Part shown: one piece after another, positions 8,968 through 18,469 of the stretch
Position numbering within the stretch: the first letter of the stretch is position 1
How the letters are laid out: every line of letters begins with the position of its first letter
Source of the DNA: Spirosoma taeanense
Lineage (GTDB): Bacteria; Bacteroidota; Bacteroidia; Cytophagales; Spirosomataceae
NCBI RefSeq assembly: GCF_013127955.1
Contig: NZ_CP053435.1
Span: 868,001-932,000 of the forward strand
Length of the DNA: 64,000 nt
Direction of reading: 5' to 3'
Translations under genes and position numbers: made by a program
Notes under the pieces: model-generated
What the model was told of the DNA's origin: nothing
The model's database searches: none
Seen by the model: only the letters and a program-made list of their open reading frames with translations

Positions 8968-9294
8968 CTACACAGCAAAGCTCTCTCCGCATCCGCAGGT
9001 ACGGGTAGCGTTGGGGTTTTTGAACTGGAAGCCTTTACCATTCAGACCGTCCGAGAAGTCGAGTTCAGTGCCGGCCAGATACAGCAGACTCTTCCGGTCA
9101 ACCAGAATCTTAATGCCTTTATCTTCAACAACATGATCCGTCGGCTGCTGCGTAGCGTCGAACTGCAATTCATACATCAGGCCCGAGCAACCTCCGCCCT
9201 GCACAGCCACGCGGATAGCGTAGTCCTCAGCAAGGCCGTCTTTCTGGCGGAGTTCAACGATTTTGTTTTTGGCGATCTCTGAGACAGTAACCAT
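8968..9294 (-). CDS. IscA/ErpA/HesB-type iron-sulfur cluster carrier
   Basis: A 108-residue A-type carrier with all three conserved cysteines: Cys36 in GGGCSG, and Cys100 and Cys102 in the terminal TCGCGES. It delivers Fe-S clusters to apo-enzymes in the cytoplasm. The reading frame extends upstream over the epimerase gene, but MVTVSEIAK fits the family N-terminus and the longer form would overlap the divergent gene, so the start at 9294 was chosen. No isc or suf genes are adjacent. IscA, SufA and ErpA cannot be told apart here. Confidence 0.92.
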   Translation of the reverse strand: MVTVSEIAKNKIVELRQKDGLAEDYAIRVAVQGGGCSGLMYELQFDATQQPTDHVVEDKGIKILVDRKSLLYLAGTELDFSDGLNGKGFQFKNPNATRTCGCGESFAV

Positions 9295-9390
9295 GGTCGT
9301 AATGGAATCGGATTTGGCGCAAATCAATGCTAACTTACTAACTTTCGGCCGGACGGAAAAGTTCTTTCCTGTATCCGCCAGCTCGATACT

Positions 9391-9819
9391 ATGCTCACCA
9401 ATATAGAACACATTGGCATTGCGGTACGCAATATAGCTGCATCCAATGATCTCTTTACGAAGCTGTTGAACACTGCACCGTATAAAGCCGAAACCGTCGA
9501 GTCGGAAGGCGTAACAACTTCGTTCTTTCGGGTCAATCAAACCAAACTCGAACTGCTGGAAGCGACCAGCCCCAACAGTCCGATTGCCCGCTTCCTGGAA
9601 AAGAAAGGGGAGGGCATCCACCATATCGCGTTTGAAGTCGATGATATTCTGGCCGAGATGGAACGGTTAAAAACGGAAGGGTTTATGCTTTTAAACGAGA
9701 CGCCCAGGCCCGGTGCAGATAATAAACTGGTTTGTTTTCTGCACCCGAAAGGTACGAACGGCGTACTGATCGAACTCTGTCAGGAACGCAACAAACCGAC
9801 TTCTGAACCATTGGAGTAA
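9391..9819 (+). CDS. mce: Methylmalonyl-CoA epimerase
   Basis: A 142-residue glyoxalase/VOC-fold protein of the usual length for this epimerase. It begins with NIEHIGIAV, holds the metal-binding His, has the conserved GEGIHHIAFEV segment in the middle and ends with VLIELCQ carrying the metal Glu. It interconverts the (R) and (S) forms of methylmalonyl-CoA, linking propionate metabolism to succinyl-CoA. Its neighbour is the 2-oxoglutarate dehydrogenase operon, the other route to succinyl-CoA. The gene diverges from the IscA-type gene. Confidence 0.93.
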   Translation: MLTNIEHIGIAVRNIAASNDLFTKLLNTAPYKAETVESEGVTTSFFRVNQTKLELLEATSPNSPIARFLEKKGEGIHHIAFEVDDILAEMERLKTEGFMLLNETPRPGADNKLVCFLHPKGTNGVLIELCQERNKPTSEPLE

Positions 9820-9927
9820 CCATCAACTAAACCCGACTTTACGCTGTTATACCAACAAGGGCGTCGTAATCAAGAGGAAGCCAGATAAAAACCCTAAATT
9901 TTGCGGTCAACTGTTTGGCTGATACGC

Positions 9928-9935
9928 TACCTTTG
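9928..9935 (+). promoter_or_regulatory. Bacteroidota -7 promoter box upstream of sucA
   Basis: TACCTTTG matches the Bacteroidota -7 consensus TAnnTTTG and lies 28 bases before the ATG at 9964. A TTTTG at about 9899-9903 is the nearest -33 candidate, but its spacing is a few bases longer than ideal. The position supports the ATG at 9964 as the start rather than the TTG at 9901. Confidence 0.5.
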
Positions 9936-9963
9936 CGAGTCAAAACAACGACGCGCCCCCGTC

Positions 9964-12744
9964 ATGGATCAGTACTCATATATCGCCAATTCCGACGCGG
10001 CTTACGTAGACCAACTGTATCAGTCTTATAAGCAAGACCCTCAATCAGTTGACGAGAGCTGGCGGCAATTTTTTAAAGGATTCGAGTTTTCGTTGACCTA
10101 TGGTGAGAAAACCAATGGTAACGGCGGCTCCGCTAAGACAAATGGTGCGGCTGTTGCCTCGGCTAACGGCAGCCAGACGGCCCCAAAGCCGGTTGATGCC
10201 AGCCATGCCGAAAAGGAGGTATCCGTAGCCAGTCTGATCAAGGCCTATCGGTCGCGTGGGCACCTGCTGGCCAAAACCAACCCGCTCCGCGCCCGCAAGG
10301 ATCGTCAGCCGCGCGTAGACCTGCCCGACTACGCCCTGTCGGACGCCGACCTCGACACTACGTTTGAATCGGGTAAGCTGCTCGGTATTGGCCCCGCAAC
10401 GCTGCGAACTATCATGGAATCGCTGCGCAAGATTTACGCGGGTAATATTGGTTTCGAGTACATGTACATCCGCGAACTGGATGTCAAGAACTGGCTGCGT
10501 AACAAGATCGAGAAAGAAGCGCTGGTATTCATGCCTACGCTCGATGAAAAGAAGCGCATTCTGGAAAAGCTGAACGAAGCCACGGTTTTCGAAAACTTCC
10601 TGGCAACAAAGTATCTTGGCCAGAAACGTTTCTCGCTCGAAGGGGGCGAAACAACCATTCCGGCCTTGGACGCAATTATTCGGACCGCAGCCGACATGGG
10701 CGTTGAAGAGGTGATGATCGGTATGGCGCACCGGGGGCGGCTTAACGTTCTGGCTAATATCCTTGGCAAAGCCTACGAGAGCATCTTCGACGGTTTCGAA
10801 GGAAACGTACCGGAGCAGGTGCAGGGCGATGGCGACGTAAAATATCACCTGGGCTATTCCAGCCTGACCGAAACCCCGTCGGGCAAGCAGATCAGCGTTA
10901 AGCTGGCGCCAAACCCCTCGCACCTGGAGGCCGTGAACCCGGTTGTTGAAGGGTTCGTACGGGCACAGGCCGACGAAGAATACAACAGCGACTTCACCAA
11001 GATTATGCCTATCCTGATTCATGGCGATGCCGCCGTGGCCGGACAGGGTATTGTTTATGAAGTGACGCAGATGGCCAAGCTGGCGGGTTATCAGACCGGC
11101 GGTACGGTGCATTTTGTGATTAATAACCAGGTTGGTTTCACGACCGACTTCGAAGACGCCCGGTCGTCCATCTATTGTTCCGACATCGCCAAAATCATTG
11201 ACGCGCCTATTTTCCACGTCAACGGCGACGATCCGGAAGCAGTCATTTTCTGCGCCAAGCTGGCGGTTGAATTCCGGGAGAAGTTCAACCGGGATGTGTT
11301 TATCGATATGGTCTGCTACCGGCGATATGGACATAACGAGTCCGACGAGCCGAAGTTCACGCAGCCGACGATGTATAACATCATCGACAAGCACGCCAAT
11401 CCGCGCGAACTCTATAACAAACTACTGATTGAACGGGGTGATGTGGACGCCGAGCTGGCCAACCGCATGGATACCGAGTTCAAAAAGCAGTTGCAGGACC
11501 GGCTCGACCGCGTAAAGCAGAAGGCCGAGATACCCTATAAACCCCTGCGGTTAGACCTGGACTGGGCGGAGCTTCGGTTCGCCGAACCACAGGATTTTAC
11601 TCACTCGCCTGAAACCGGCGTTTCGCTGGAAACCCTCGAAACCGTTGGCAAGGCGCTGGTTCAGCTTCCGGAAGGCTTTAAGCCGCTTAAGCAGATTGAT
11701 AAGCTGCTGAGAGACCGGCAGACAATGCTGACCGAGACAAAAATGGTGAACTGGGGTACGGCCGAACTGCTGGCCTATGGTTCGCTGCTGGTTGAAGGGA
11801 AACCGGTTCGGCTCAGTGGGCAGGATGTACAGCGGGGAACGTTCTCACATCGTCATGCCGTGCTGCACGATGTCGAAACGAATCAATCTTATTCGTCGCT
11901 GGATCACATTCGGGAAGGTCAGCAGAAATTCCAGGTCTATAACTCGCTGCTGTCGGAGTATGGTGTACTCGGTTTTGAGTACGGATACGCAATGGCGAAC
12001 CCCCATGCGCTGGTCATTTGGGAAGCTCAGTTCGGTGATTTCTCGAACGGCGCTCAGCTGATCATTGACCAGTTTATTGCCGCTGCTGAATCGAAGTGGG
12101 GTATCCAGAATGGCGTAACGCTGCTCTTGCCCCATGGATACGAAGGCCAGGGGCCCGAGCACTCCAATGCCCGGCCCGAACGCTATCTGCAGCTCTACGC
12201 AGAATACAATATGGTGGTGGCCAACATTACCACACCGGCCAACTTCTTCCACCTGATGCGTCGGCAACTGGCGTGGCCATTCCGCAAGCCGCTCGTTGTG
12301 ATGTCGCCGAAATCGCTGTTACGGCATCCGAAGTGCATTTCACCCCTGGAAGACCTGACCAAAGGCTCGTTCCAGGAGGTGCTGGGCGACAACTATGCCG
12401 ATCCCAAAAAGGTGAAACGGGTGCTGCTGTGTACGGGCAAGATTTACTATGATCTGCTGGATAAGCAACAGGCCGATCAGCGGACCGACGTTGCCATTGT
12501 TCGGCTGGAGCAGTTGGCTCCGCTGCCCAAAACGCAGCTGGATGCGATTCTGAACCAGTACAAAAAAGCCGAAATGTTCTGGGTACAGGAAGAACCCGAG
12601 AACATGGGCTACTGGACGTATCTGCTGCGTATTGGCTTAAACCTGCCGATCATTTCGCGCGAAGCGGCTGCTTCGCCGGCCACTGGTTACGCTAAAGTGC
12701 ATACCCAGGAACAAGCCGATATTGTTCGGAGAGCTTTTGAATAA
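9964..12744 (+). CDS. sucA: 2-oxoglutarate dehydrogenase E1 component
   Basis: A 926-residue thiamine-diphosphate decarboxylase, the E1 subunit of the 2-oxoglutarate dehydrogenase complex of the TCA cycle. It has the short N-terminal E1 motif (YVDQLYQSYKQDP) used to bind E2, then the SLIKAYRSRGH segment, the catalytic MIGMAHRGRLNVL region, GDAAVAGQG in the cofactor area and the transketolase-like C-terminal half with LPHGYEGQGPEHS. The length is normal. The ATG at 9964 was chosen over a TTG 63 bases upstream because the latter lies within the promoter. sucB follows on the same strand after 91 bases that hold a hairpin. Confidence 0.97.
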   Translation: MDQYSYIANSDAAYVDQLYQSYKQDPQSVDESWRQFFKGFEFSLTYGEKTNGNGGSAKTNGAAVASANGSQTAPKPVDASHAEKEVSVASLIKAYRSRGHLLAKTNPLRARKDRQPRVDLPDYALSDADLDTTFESGKLLGIGPATLRTIMESLRKIYAGNIGFEYMYIRELDVKNWLRNKIEKEALVFMPTLDEKKRILEKLNEATVFENFLATKYLGQKRFSLEGGETTIPALDAIIRTAADMGVEEVMIGMAHRGRLNVLANILGKAYESIFDGFEGNVPEQVQGDGDVKYHLGYSSLTETPSGKQISVKLAPNPSHLEAVNPVVEGFVRAQADEEYNSDFTKIMPILIHGDAAVAGQGIVYEVTQMAKLAGYQTGGTVHFVINNQVGFTTDFEDARSSIYCSDIAKIIDAPIFHVNGDDPEAVIFCAKLAVEFREKFNRDVFIDMVCYRRYGHNESDEPKFTQPTMYNIIDKHANPRELYNKLLIERGDVDAELANRMDTEFKKQLQDRLDRVKQKAEIPYKPLRLDLDWAELRFAEPQDFTHSPETGVSLETLETVGKALVQLPEGFKPLKQIDKLLRDRQTMLTETKMVNWGTAELLAYGSLLVEGKPVRLSGQDVQRGTFSHRHAVLHDVETNQSYSSLDHIREGQQKFQVYNSLLSEYGVLGFEYGYAMANPHALVIWEAQFGDFSNGAQLIIDQFIAAAESKWGIQNGVTLLLPHGYEGQGPEHSNARPERYLQLYAEYNMVVANITTPANFFHLMRRQLAWPFRKPLVVMSPKSLLRHPKCISPLEDLTKGSFQEVLGDNYADPKKVKRVLLCTGKIYYDLLDKQQADQRTDVAIVRLEQLAPLPKTQLDAILNQYKKAEMFWVQEEPENMGYWTYLLRIGLNLPIISREAAASPATGYAKVHTQEQADIVRRAFE

Positions 12745-12757
12745 CTAATAGTCGATC

Positions 12758-12826
12758 AGTTGGTCAGTCAGTGCAGTCGTGAAGTGATTTTCGATGAATA
12801 CGGATTGATTAACTGACTGACCAACT
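12758..12826 (+). repeat. Inverted repeat between sucA and sucB
   Basis: Perfect 15-base arms AGTTGGTCAGTCAGT and its complement are separated by 39 bases. The arms are built from repeats of a TCAG/CTGA word. No T-tract follows, and the second arm ends 9 bases before the sucB start, so it is unlikely to be a full terminator. It could lower sucB expression or mark an mRNA processing site. Confidence 0.8.
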
Positions 12827-12835
12827 AACTGCTAT

Positions 12836-14464
12836 ATGGCCGTTGATATGAAAATCCCCGCTGTAGGGGAATCCATTACTGAAGTAACCGTTGGCACCTG
12901 GTATAAGAAAGAAGGCGATCAGGTGAAAATGGACGACGTCCTTTGCGGACTCGATTCTGATAAGGCAACGTTTGAACTGACGGCCGAATCAGACGGTATT
13001 CTGCATATTCTGGCGCAGGAAGGCGACGTGCTTCCCATTGGAGCCAGCATCTGCACTATTGACGATGGCGCGGCTGCCTCCAATGGGGCCGCAACGCCTG
13101 CTTCAACCGAACCGGCAAAGGCCGAAGCGCCCAAAGCTGAACCCGCAAAATCTGCTGAGTCAGCACCAGCACTTCAGGCCGTGGCAGAACCGGCTGCTGC
13201 GCCGGTAGCAACTGGCTCAAGTGTGATTGAGATGAAAGTACCAGCCGTAGGGGAATCCGTTACGGAAGTGACCATTGCGTCGTGGAGCAAGAAAGACGGT
13301 GATCAGGTAGCGCTGGACGAAGTGCTGTGCGAGCTGGAATCGGACAAAGCTACGTTTGAGCTTCCTGCCGAAGCTGCCGGTACGCTCCGGATTGTAGCGC
13401 AGGCAGGCGAAACGCTGCCCATTGGTGCGCTGATTGCCAAGATTGAAACGGGTGCTTCCGCGGGAACTTCCCAACCTGCTCCTGCTCAGCCAGCACCGCA
13501 GCAGACTACGGCTCTGTCAAGCAACGGATCGAGTCAGCATGGTAGCGCGCAACCGGGCTACGCGGCTAATCATCCGTCGCCCGCAGCCGCCAAAATTCTG
13601 GACGAAAAAGGCGTTTCGGCCCAGCAGGTTCAGGGTACGGGTGTAGGTGGACGTATCACGAAGGAAGATGCGCTGAAAGCCCAGCCCGCTCCGGCACAAA
13701 CGGCTCCTGCCCAGCCTGCGGCTAAACCGTCAGCACCGGCACCCGCTCCGGCTGCTTCGGGTAATCGTGAACAGCGCCGTGAGAAAATGACCTCGCTGCG
13801 TCGGACGATTGCACGCCGACTGGTCGCTGTGAAGAATGAAACGGCCATGCTCACTACCTTCAACGAGGTGGACATGAAGCCGATCATGGATCTGCGCAAT
13901 AAGTATAAAGATAAGTTCAAAGAGAAAAACGGTGTGGGCCTTGGGTTTATGTCGTTCTTCACGAAAGCCGTCTGCATTGCGCTGAAGGAGTTCCCGGCCG
14001 TGAACGCCCAGATCGATGGCGATCAAATCGTGTACAACGATTTCTGCGACGTATCCATCGCGGTTTCGACCGACCGGGGCCTTGTGGTTCCGGTGATTCG
14101 GAATGCTGAGCAGATGAGCTTTGCCCAGATTGAGAAAGAGATCGTGCGGCTGGCTGGTCTGGCCCGGGACAATAAGCTGACGATCGAGCAGATGACCGGC
14201 GGTACGTTCACCATCACGAATGGCGGTACGTTCGGCTCCATGCTGTCAACGCCGATCATTAACGCTCCGCAGTCGGCTATTCTGGGTATGCACAACATCG
14301 TTGAGCGGCCCGTGGTCGTTAACGGTGAGATTGTGATCCGGCCGATTATGTATGTAGCGCTGTCATACGATCACCGCATCATCGACGGTAAAGAGTCCGT
14401 GAGCTTCCTGGTCCGTGTGAAGCAGATTCTAGAAGATCCAACGCGAATCCTGCTGGATATGTAA
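12836..14464 (+). CDS. sucB: Dihydrolipoyllysine succinyltransferase (OGDC E2), two lipoyl domains
   Basis: A 542-residue E2 subunit of 2-oxoglutarate dehydrogenase. Domains in order: a lipoyl domain (Lys43 in DSDKATFEL), an Ala/Pro-rich linker, a second lipoyl domain (Lys171 in ESDKATFEL), another linker, an E3-binding domain ([14 protein letters not shown] to [10 protein letters not shown]) and the acyltransferase domain ending in [11 protein letters not shown] with the catalytic His. Many succinyltransferase E2s have a single lipoyl domain, so the duplication is noteworthy. It follows sucA in the same operon. A pyruvate-type E2 is possible by domain count, but the sucA neighbour favours the succinyl form. 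Confidence 0.93.
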   Translation: MAVDMKIPAVGESITEVTVGTWYKKEGDQVKMDDVLCGLDSDKATFELTAESDGILHILAQEGDVLPIGASICTIDDGAAASNGAATPASTEPAKAEAPKAEPAKSAESAPALQAVAEPAAAPVATGSSVIEMKVPAVGESVTEVTIASWSKKDGDQVALDEVLCELESDKATFELPAEAAGTLRIVAQAGETLPIGALIAKIETGASAGTSQPAPAQPAPQQTTALSSNGSSQHGSAQPGYAANHPSPAAAKILDEKGVSAQQVQGTGVGGRITKEDALKAQPAPAQTAPAQPAAKPSAPAPAPAASGNREQRREKMTSLRRTIARRLVAVKNETAMLTTFNEVDMKPIMDLRNKYKDKFKEKNGVGLGFMSFFTKAVCIALKEFPAVNAQIDGDQIVYNDFCDVSIAVSTDRGLVVPVIRNAEQMSFAQIEKEIVRLAGLARDNKLTIEQMTGGTFTITNGGTFGSMLSTPIINAPQSAILGMHNIVERPVVVNGEIVIRPIMYVALSYDHRIIDGKESVSFLVRVKQILEDPTRILLDM

Positions 14465-14475
14465 TAACCATTAAC

Positions 14476-14516
14476 ATAAAAAAGCCGCTCTGAATTGGTC
14501 AGAGCGGCTTTTTTAT
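14476..14516. terminator. Bidirectional terminator between sucB and gpmI
   Basis: The stem AAAAAAGCCGCTCTGA pairs with its complement across a five-base loop and ends in six T bases. It lies between the stops of two convergent genes and should act on both strands. Confidence 0.95.
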
Positions 14517-14518
14517 AT

Positions 14519-16054
14519 CTATTCGTTTATCAAACTGATGCCTGTCATTTCGGGCGGTTTCGGAATGCCCATCAGGTGCAGGATAGTGGGTGCAATATCA
14601 GCAAGTTTACCGTTGTTTAGCTTTGGTTGGTAATCGTTATCCACCAGAATGCACGGAACCAGGTTGGTGGTGTGCGCAGTATTGGGCGAGCCATCCTCGT
14701 TGATCATGAACTCAGCATTGCCATGATCGGCAATAATAATCGTTGAATAACCATGATCCAGGGCCGCCTGCGTAACGGCTTTGGCGCAGGCATCGGCGGT
14801 TTCAGCCGCTTTAATAACAGCCTCGAAAACGCCCGTATGACCCACCATGTCGGTATTGGCAAAGTTCAGGCAGATAAAATCGGTTTCCTCGTTCTGCAGC
14901 TCAGGAACAATAGCATCGCGAATGTCATAAGCGGCCATTTCTGGTTTCTGATCGTAGGTTTTAACGTCTTTTGGCGACGGGCACAGAATCCGCTTCTCAC
15001 CGGTAAAGGGTTCCTCGCGGCCACCGGAGAAGAAAAACGTAACGTGCGGGTATTTTTCTGTTTCCGCAATTCGAATCTGCTTCCGGCCGGCGCCGGCAAT
15101 AACTTCACCCAGCGTATTCTGCAGATTGTCTTTCTCAAAAATGACTTTGACGCCTTCAAAGTCATCGTCGTACTTGGTCAAGGTAACGTAATTCAGCGCC
15201 AGCTTTTTCATGCCCTGCTCCGGAAAATCTTTCTGGGTCAGCGCCTGCGTAATTTCGCGGCCCCTGTCGGTCCGGAAGTTAAAGCAAAGCACTACGTCAC
15301 CGTCTTCAATGACCGCTATGGGCGAGCCATCGGCTCTGGTTGCGATGATTGGCTTCACAAATTCGTCGGTTACGCCCGCATCATACGAAGCCTGCAACGC
15401 AGCCGTAACGGCATCCGGCGAAACTGGTTGACCGGTGCCGTGAACCATAGCGTCGTAAGCCACCCGAACGCGCTCCCAGCGGTTGTCGCGGTCCATGGCG
15501 TAGTAACGGCCCACAACGCTGGCAATCTGGCCGGTTGTTGCGGCCATGTGCCCTTGTAGTTCCGTCAGAAAACCAACCCCACTCTTTGGGTCGGTATCGC
15601 GGCCGTCGGTAAAGGCATGGACAAAGACATTGGTCAGGCCGTGATTCTGAGCAATCGAAAGAAGCCCTTTGAGGTGGTCAATATGCGCATGAACGCCCCC
15701 GTCGGAAACCAGACCAATAAAGTGAACCTTCCTGCCCGACGTTCTGGCGTAATTCAGGGCGTCAGTCAGGACAGGTTCGGTATCTAATGTGTGCTCATCA
15801 ACTGCCTTGTTGATTTTGACCAGGTCCTGATACACGACCCGACCCGCGCCGAGGTTCATGTGGCCTACTTCCGAGTTGCCCATCTGCCCGGACGGCAGAC
15901 CAACCGCCAGTCCAGAGGCTTCCAGCAGACTGTTGGAGTATTTCGGGTAAAGTGACCGCATGAAGGGGACACTGGCCGCTTCGATGGCCGATACTTCGGG
16001 CTTGAGGGGAATCCCCCAGCCATCAAGTATGATAAGAATGACCTTTTTGTTCAT
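14519..16054 (-). CDS. gpmI: 2,3-bisphosphoglycerate-independent phosphoglycerate mutase
   Basis: A 511-residue two-domain metalloenzyme of the alkaline phosphatase superfamily that interconverts 3- and 2-phosphoglycerate in glycolysis. The N-terminus ILIILDGWG holds a metal Asp, MGNSEVGHMN holds the phosphoserine nucleophile, and IIADHGNAE with NTAHTTNLVP gives the C-terminal metal ligands. The length is typical. ATG at 16054 was preferred to an upstream TTG. It is the last of a leftward run that includes eno, the following enzyme of the same pathway. Confidence 0.97.
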   Translation of the reverse strand: MNKKVILIILDGWGIPLKPEVSAIEAASVPFMRSLYPKYSNSLLEASGLAVGLPSGQMGNSEVGHMNLGAGRVVYQDLVKINKAVDEHTLDTEPVLTDALNYARTSGRKVHFIGLVSDGGVHAHIDHLKGLLSIAQNHGLTNVFVHAFTDGRDTDPKSGVGFLTELQGHMAATTGQIASVVGRYYAMDRDNRWERVRVAYDAMVHGTGQPVSPDAVTAALQASYDAGVTDEFVKPIIATRADGSPIAVIEDGDVVLCFNFRTDRGREITQALTQKDFPEQGMKKLALNYVTLTKYDDDFEGVKVIFEKDNLQNTLGEVIAGAGRKQIRIAETEKYPHVTFFFSGGREEPFTGEKRILCPSPKDVKTYDQKPEMAAYDIRDAIVPELQNEETDFICLNFANTDMVGHTGVFEAVIKAAETADACAKAVTQAALDHGYSTIIIADHGNAEFMINEDGSPNTAHTTNLVPCILVDNDYQPKLNNGKLADIAPTILHLMGIPKPPEMTGISLINE

Positions 16055-16075
16055 ATGCAACGGGTGAAAAAGCAG

Positions 16076-16141
16076 AAGAGCGAATGAGTGAAAAGCTGAC
16101 GCATGAGAGCCGCTTGTTCATTCATTCACTCGTTCGCTCTT
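16076..16141 (-). repeat. Inverted repeat overlapping the phosphatase gene end
   Basis: Arms 16076-16092 and 16125-16141 (AAGAGCGAATGAGTGAA and its complement) match at 16 of 17 bases, and both are built from GAGTGAAT/GAGCGAAT words. The upstream arm, read leftward, supplies the last codons of the phosphatase gene, and the other arm lies 22 bases before gpmI. No T-tract follows. It closely resembles the element at 32631-32693. Confidence 0.8.
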
Positions 16142-16636
16142 TACATAGTCAAGTTCATGCTGCTGCGCAAGGTACACCAGTAACTGTCGACAGCAGCGCA
16201 GGCAGATCTGGTAAACTTCTTCAAATACCTCCGGGCCTTCATAATAAGGATCGGGCACGTCTGGTTGGTCGCCGACTTGCGGATCAAATTCGCGCAGCAG
16301 AAAAATGGTATCGGTTGTATGCAGACCGGTGCTTCGATAGTTCAGTTTTTCAATGGCTTCGAGGTTTGCCTCGTCCATCGCCACAAAATAAGTGAACTGG
16401 GCCAAGTCTTCGCCGGTCATGCGTCGGGCGCGATGGGTGAGAGTCAGATTGTGCTCAAGCGCGTTCTCGCGGGTCCGGCGGTCGGGTAACTGCCCCAAGT
16501 GAAACGATGAGGTACCGGCCGAATCGCAATGAAGCAGCTCACTCAGCCCGGCTTCGGCTACTAATGACCGAAATACGCCTTCTGCTACCGGCGACCGGCA
16601 GATGTTGCCGTAACAAACGAAAAGCACGGAAAGCAT
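16118..16636 (-). CDS. Low-molecular-weight protein-tyrosine phosphatase
   Basis: A 172-residue LMW-PTP. The phosphate loop CYGNICRS starts at residue 8 (Cys8 nucleophile, Arg14), and the general-acid region VPDPYY is in the C-terminal third. Both parts of the active site are intact. Such enzymes dephosphorylate tyrosine kinases in exopolysaccharide control or act on small substrates; no kinase is adjacent. ATG at 16636 was chosen over a TTG six codons upstream. The last residues (ERVNE) are encoded by the arm of an intergenic hairpin, so the C-terminal tail is probably not conserved. Confidence 0.9.
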   Translation of the reverse strand: MLSVLFVCYGNICRSPVAEGVFRSLVAEAGLSELLHCDSAGTSSFHLGQLPDRRTRENALEHNLTLTHRARRMTGEDLAQFTYFVAMDEANLEAIEKLNYRSTGLHTTDTIFLLREFDPQVGDQPDVPDPYYEGPEVFEEVYQICLRCCRQLLVYLAQQHELDYVKSERVNE

Positions 16637-16666
16637 AGTGGCGATCTTCAGCAAACAATCAGCTTA

Positions 16667-16978
16667 CTACTTCTCAATCGGTTCATTCTGTTCATCGACG
16701 ATGACAAACACATCTTCGGTCGGCTTTTTCATCAGGTACTTCTCCCGGGCGAATTTTTCGCGAAGCCGGTCATTGCCCAGCACTTCGCGCCGTTCAACCT
16801 GCAGGCGGCTAATCTGCTCCTGATAATACGTCGCTTCCTTTTCCAGCTCGTGCAGTTTCCACCAGTTCCGGGCCTGCGTAACCAGATCATTGGCGTCAAA
16901 AAACAGCATCCAGACCAGCAATGCCAAGCCCGTGGCCACGTAAAAATTACGAACGGAGCGGAAGAGACGATTGAGCAT
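16667..16978 (-). CDS. FtsB/DivIC-type septum formation initiator protein
   Basis: A 103-residue bitopic protein. A short cytoplasmic start (MLNRLFRSVRNFY) is followed by one membrane segment (about residues 12-30) and a coiled coil (WKLHELEKEATYYQEQISRLQVERREVL), then the terminal FAREKYLMKKPTEDVFVI motif typical of FtsB/DivIC. It would join the FtsQLB/DivIB complex that controls septal wall synthesis. The frame extends 12 codons upstream, but ATG at 16978 gives the normal topology. Its place directly after eno is a common bacterial arrangement. Confidence 0.9.
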   Translation of the reverse strand: MLNRLFRSVRNFYVATGLALLVWMLFFDANDLVTQARNWWKLHELEKEATYYQEQISRLQVERREVLGNDRLREKFAREKYLMKKPTEDVFVIVDEQNEPIEK

Positions 16979-16993
16979 GACTATATAGGATAC

Positions 16994-17036
16994 AGGCGGT
17001 ACGATAAATGGCACTTAGTCATTCATCGTACCGCCT
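16994..17036 (-). repeat. Hairpin between eno and the FtsB/DivIC-like gene
   Basis: Arms AGGCGGTACGATAAATG and its near-complement (16 of 17 bases) flank a nine-base loop. It starts 10 bases after the eno stop and ends 16 bases before the next start, with no T-run after it on the leftward strand. It may be a weak terminator or mRNA stabiliser at the end of the eno message. Confidence 0.7.
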
Positions 17037-17045
17037 TACGTCGTT

Positions 17046-18344
<1,299 letters not shown>

Positions 18345-18469
18345 TTAACAACGAAAAAGCCAATTTTTTCGGTGGTGATTACCAAGTTGTTGCAGGAACC
18401 GGGTAAACCGACGCAAAGTAACAAAATACGAGGCAAACTTCAGACCGGTCAGACAAAACCGCGTTAAAT

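Noticed and set aside
10045-11394. 449-codon open frame opposite sucA
   Set aside because: It is a shadow of sucA on the other strand. GC-rich codons leave the antisense frame open, and it has no recognisable domain.
14753-15559. 268-codon open frame opposite gpmI
   Set aside because: It is antisense to a well-supported gene and shows no motif.
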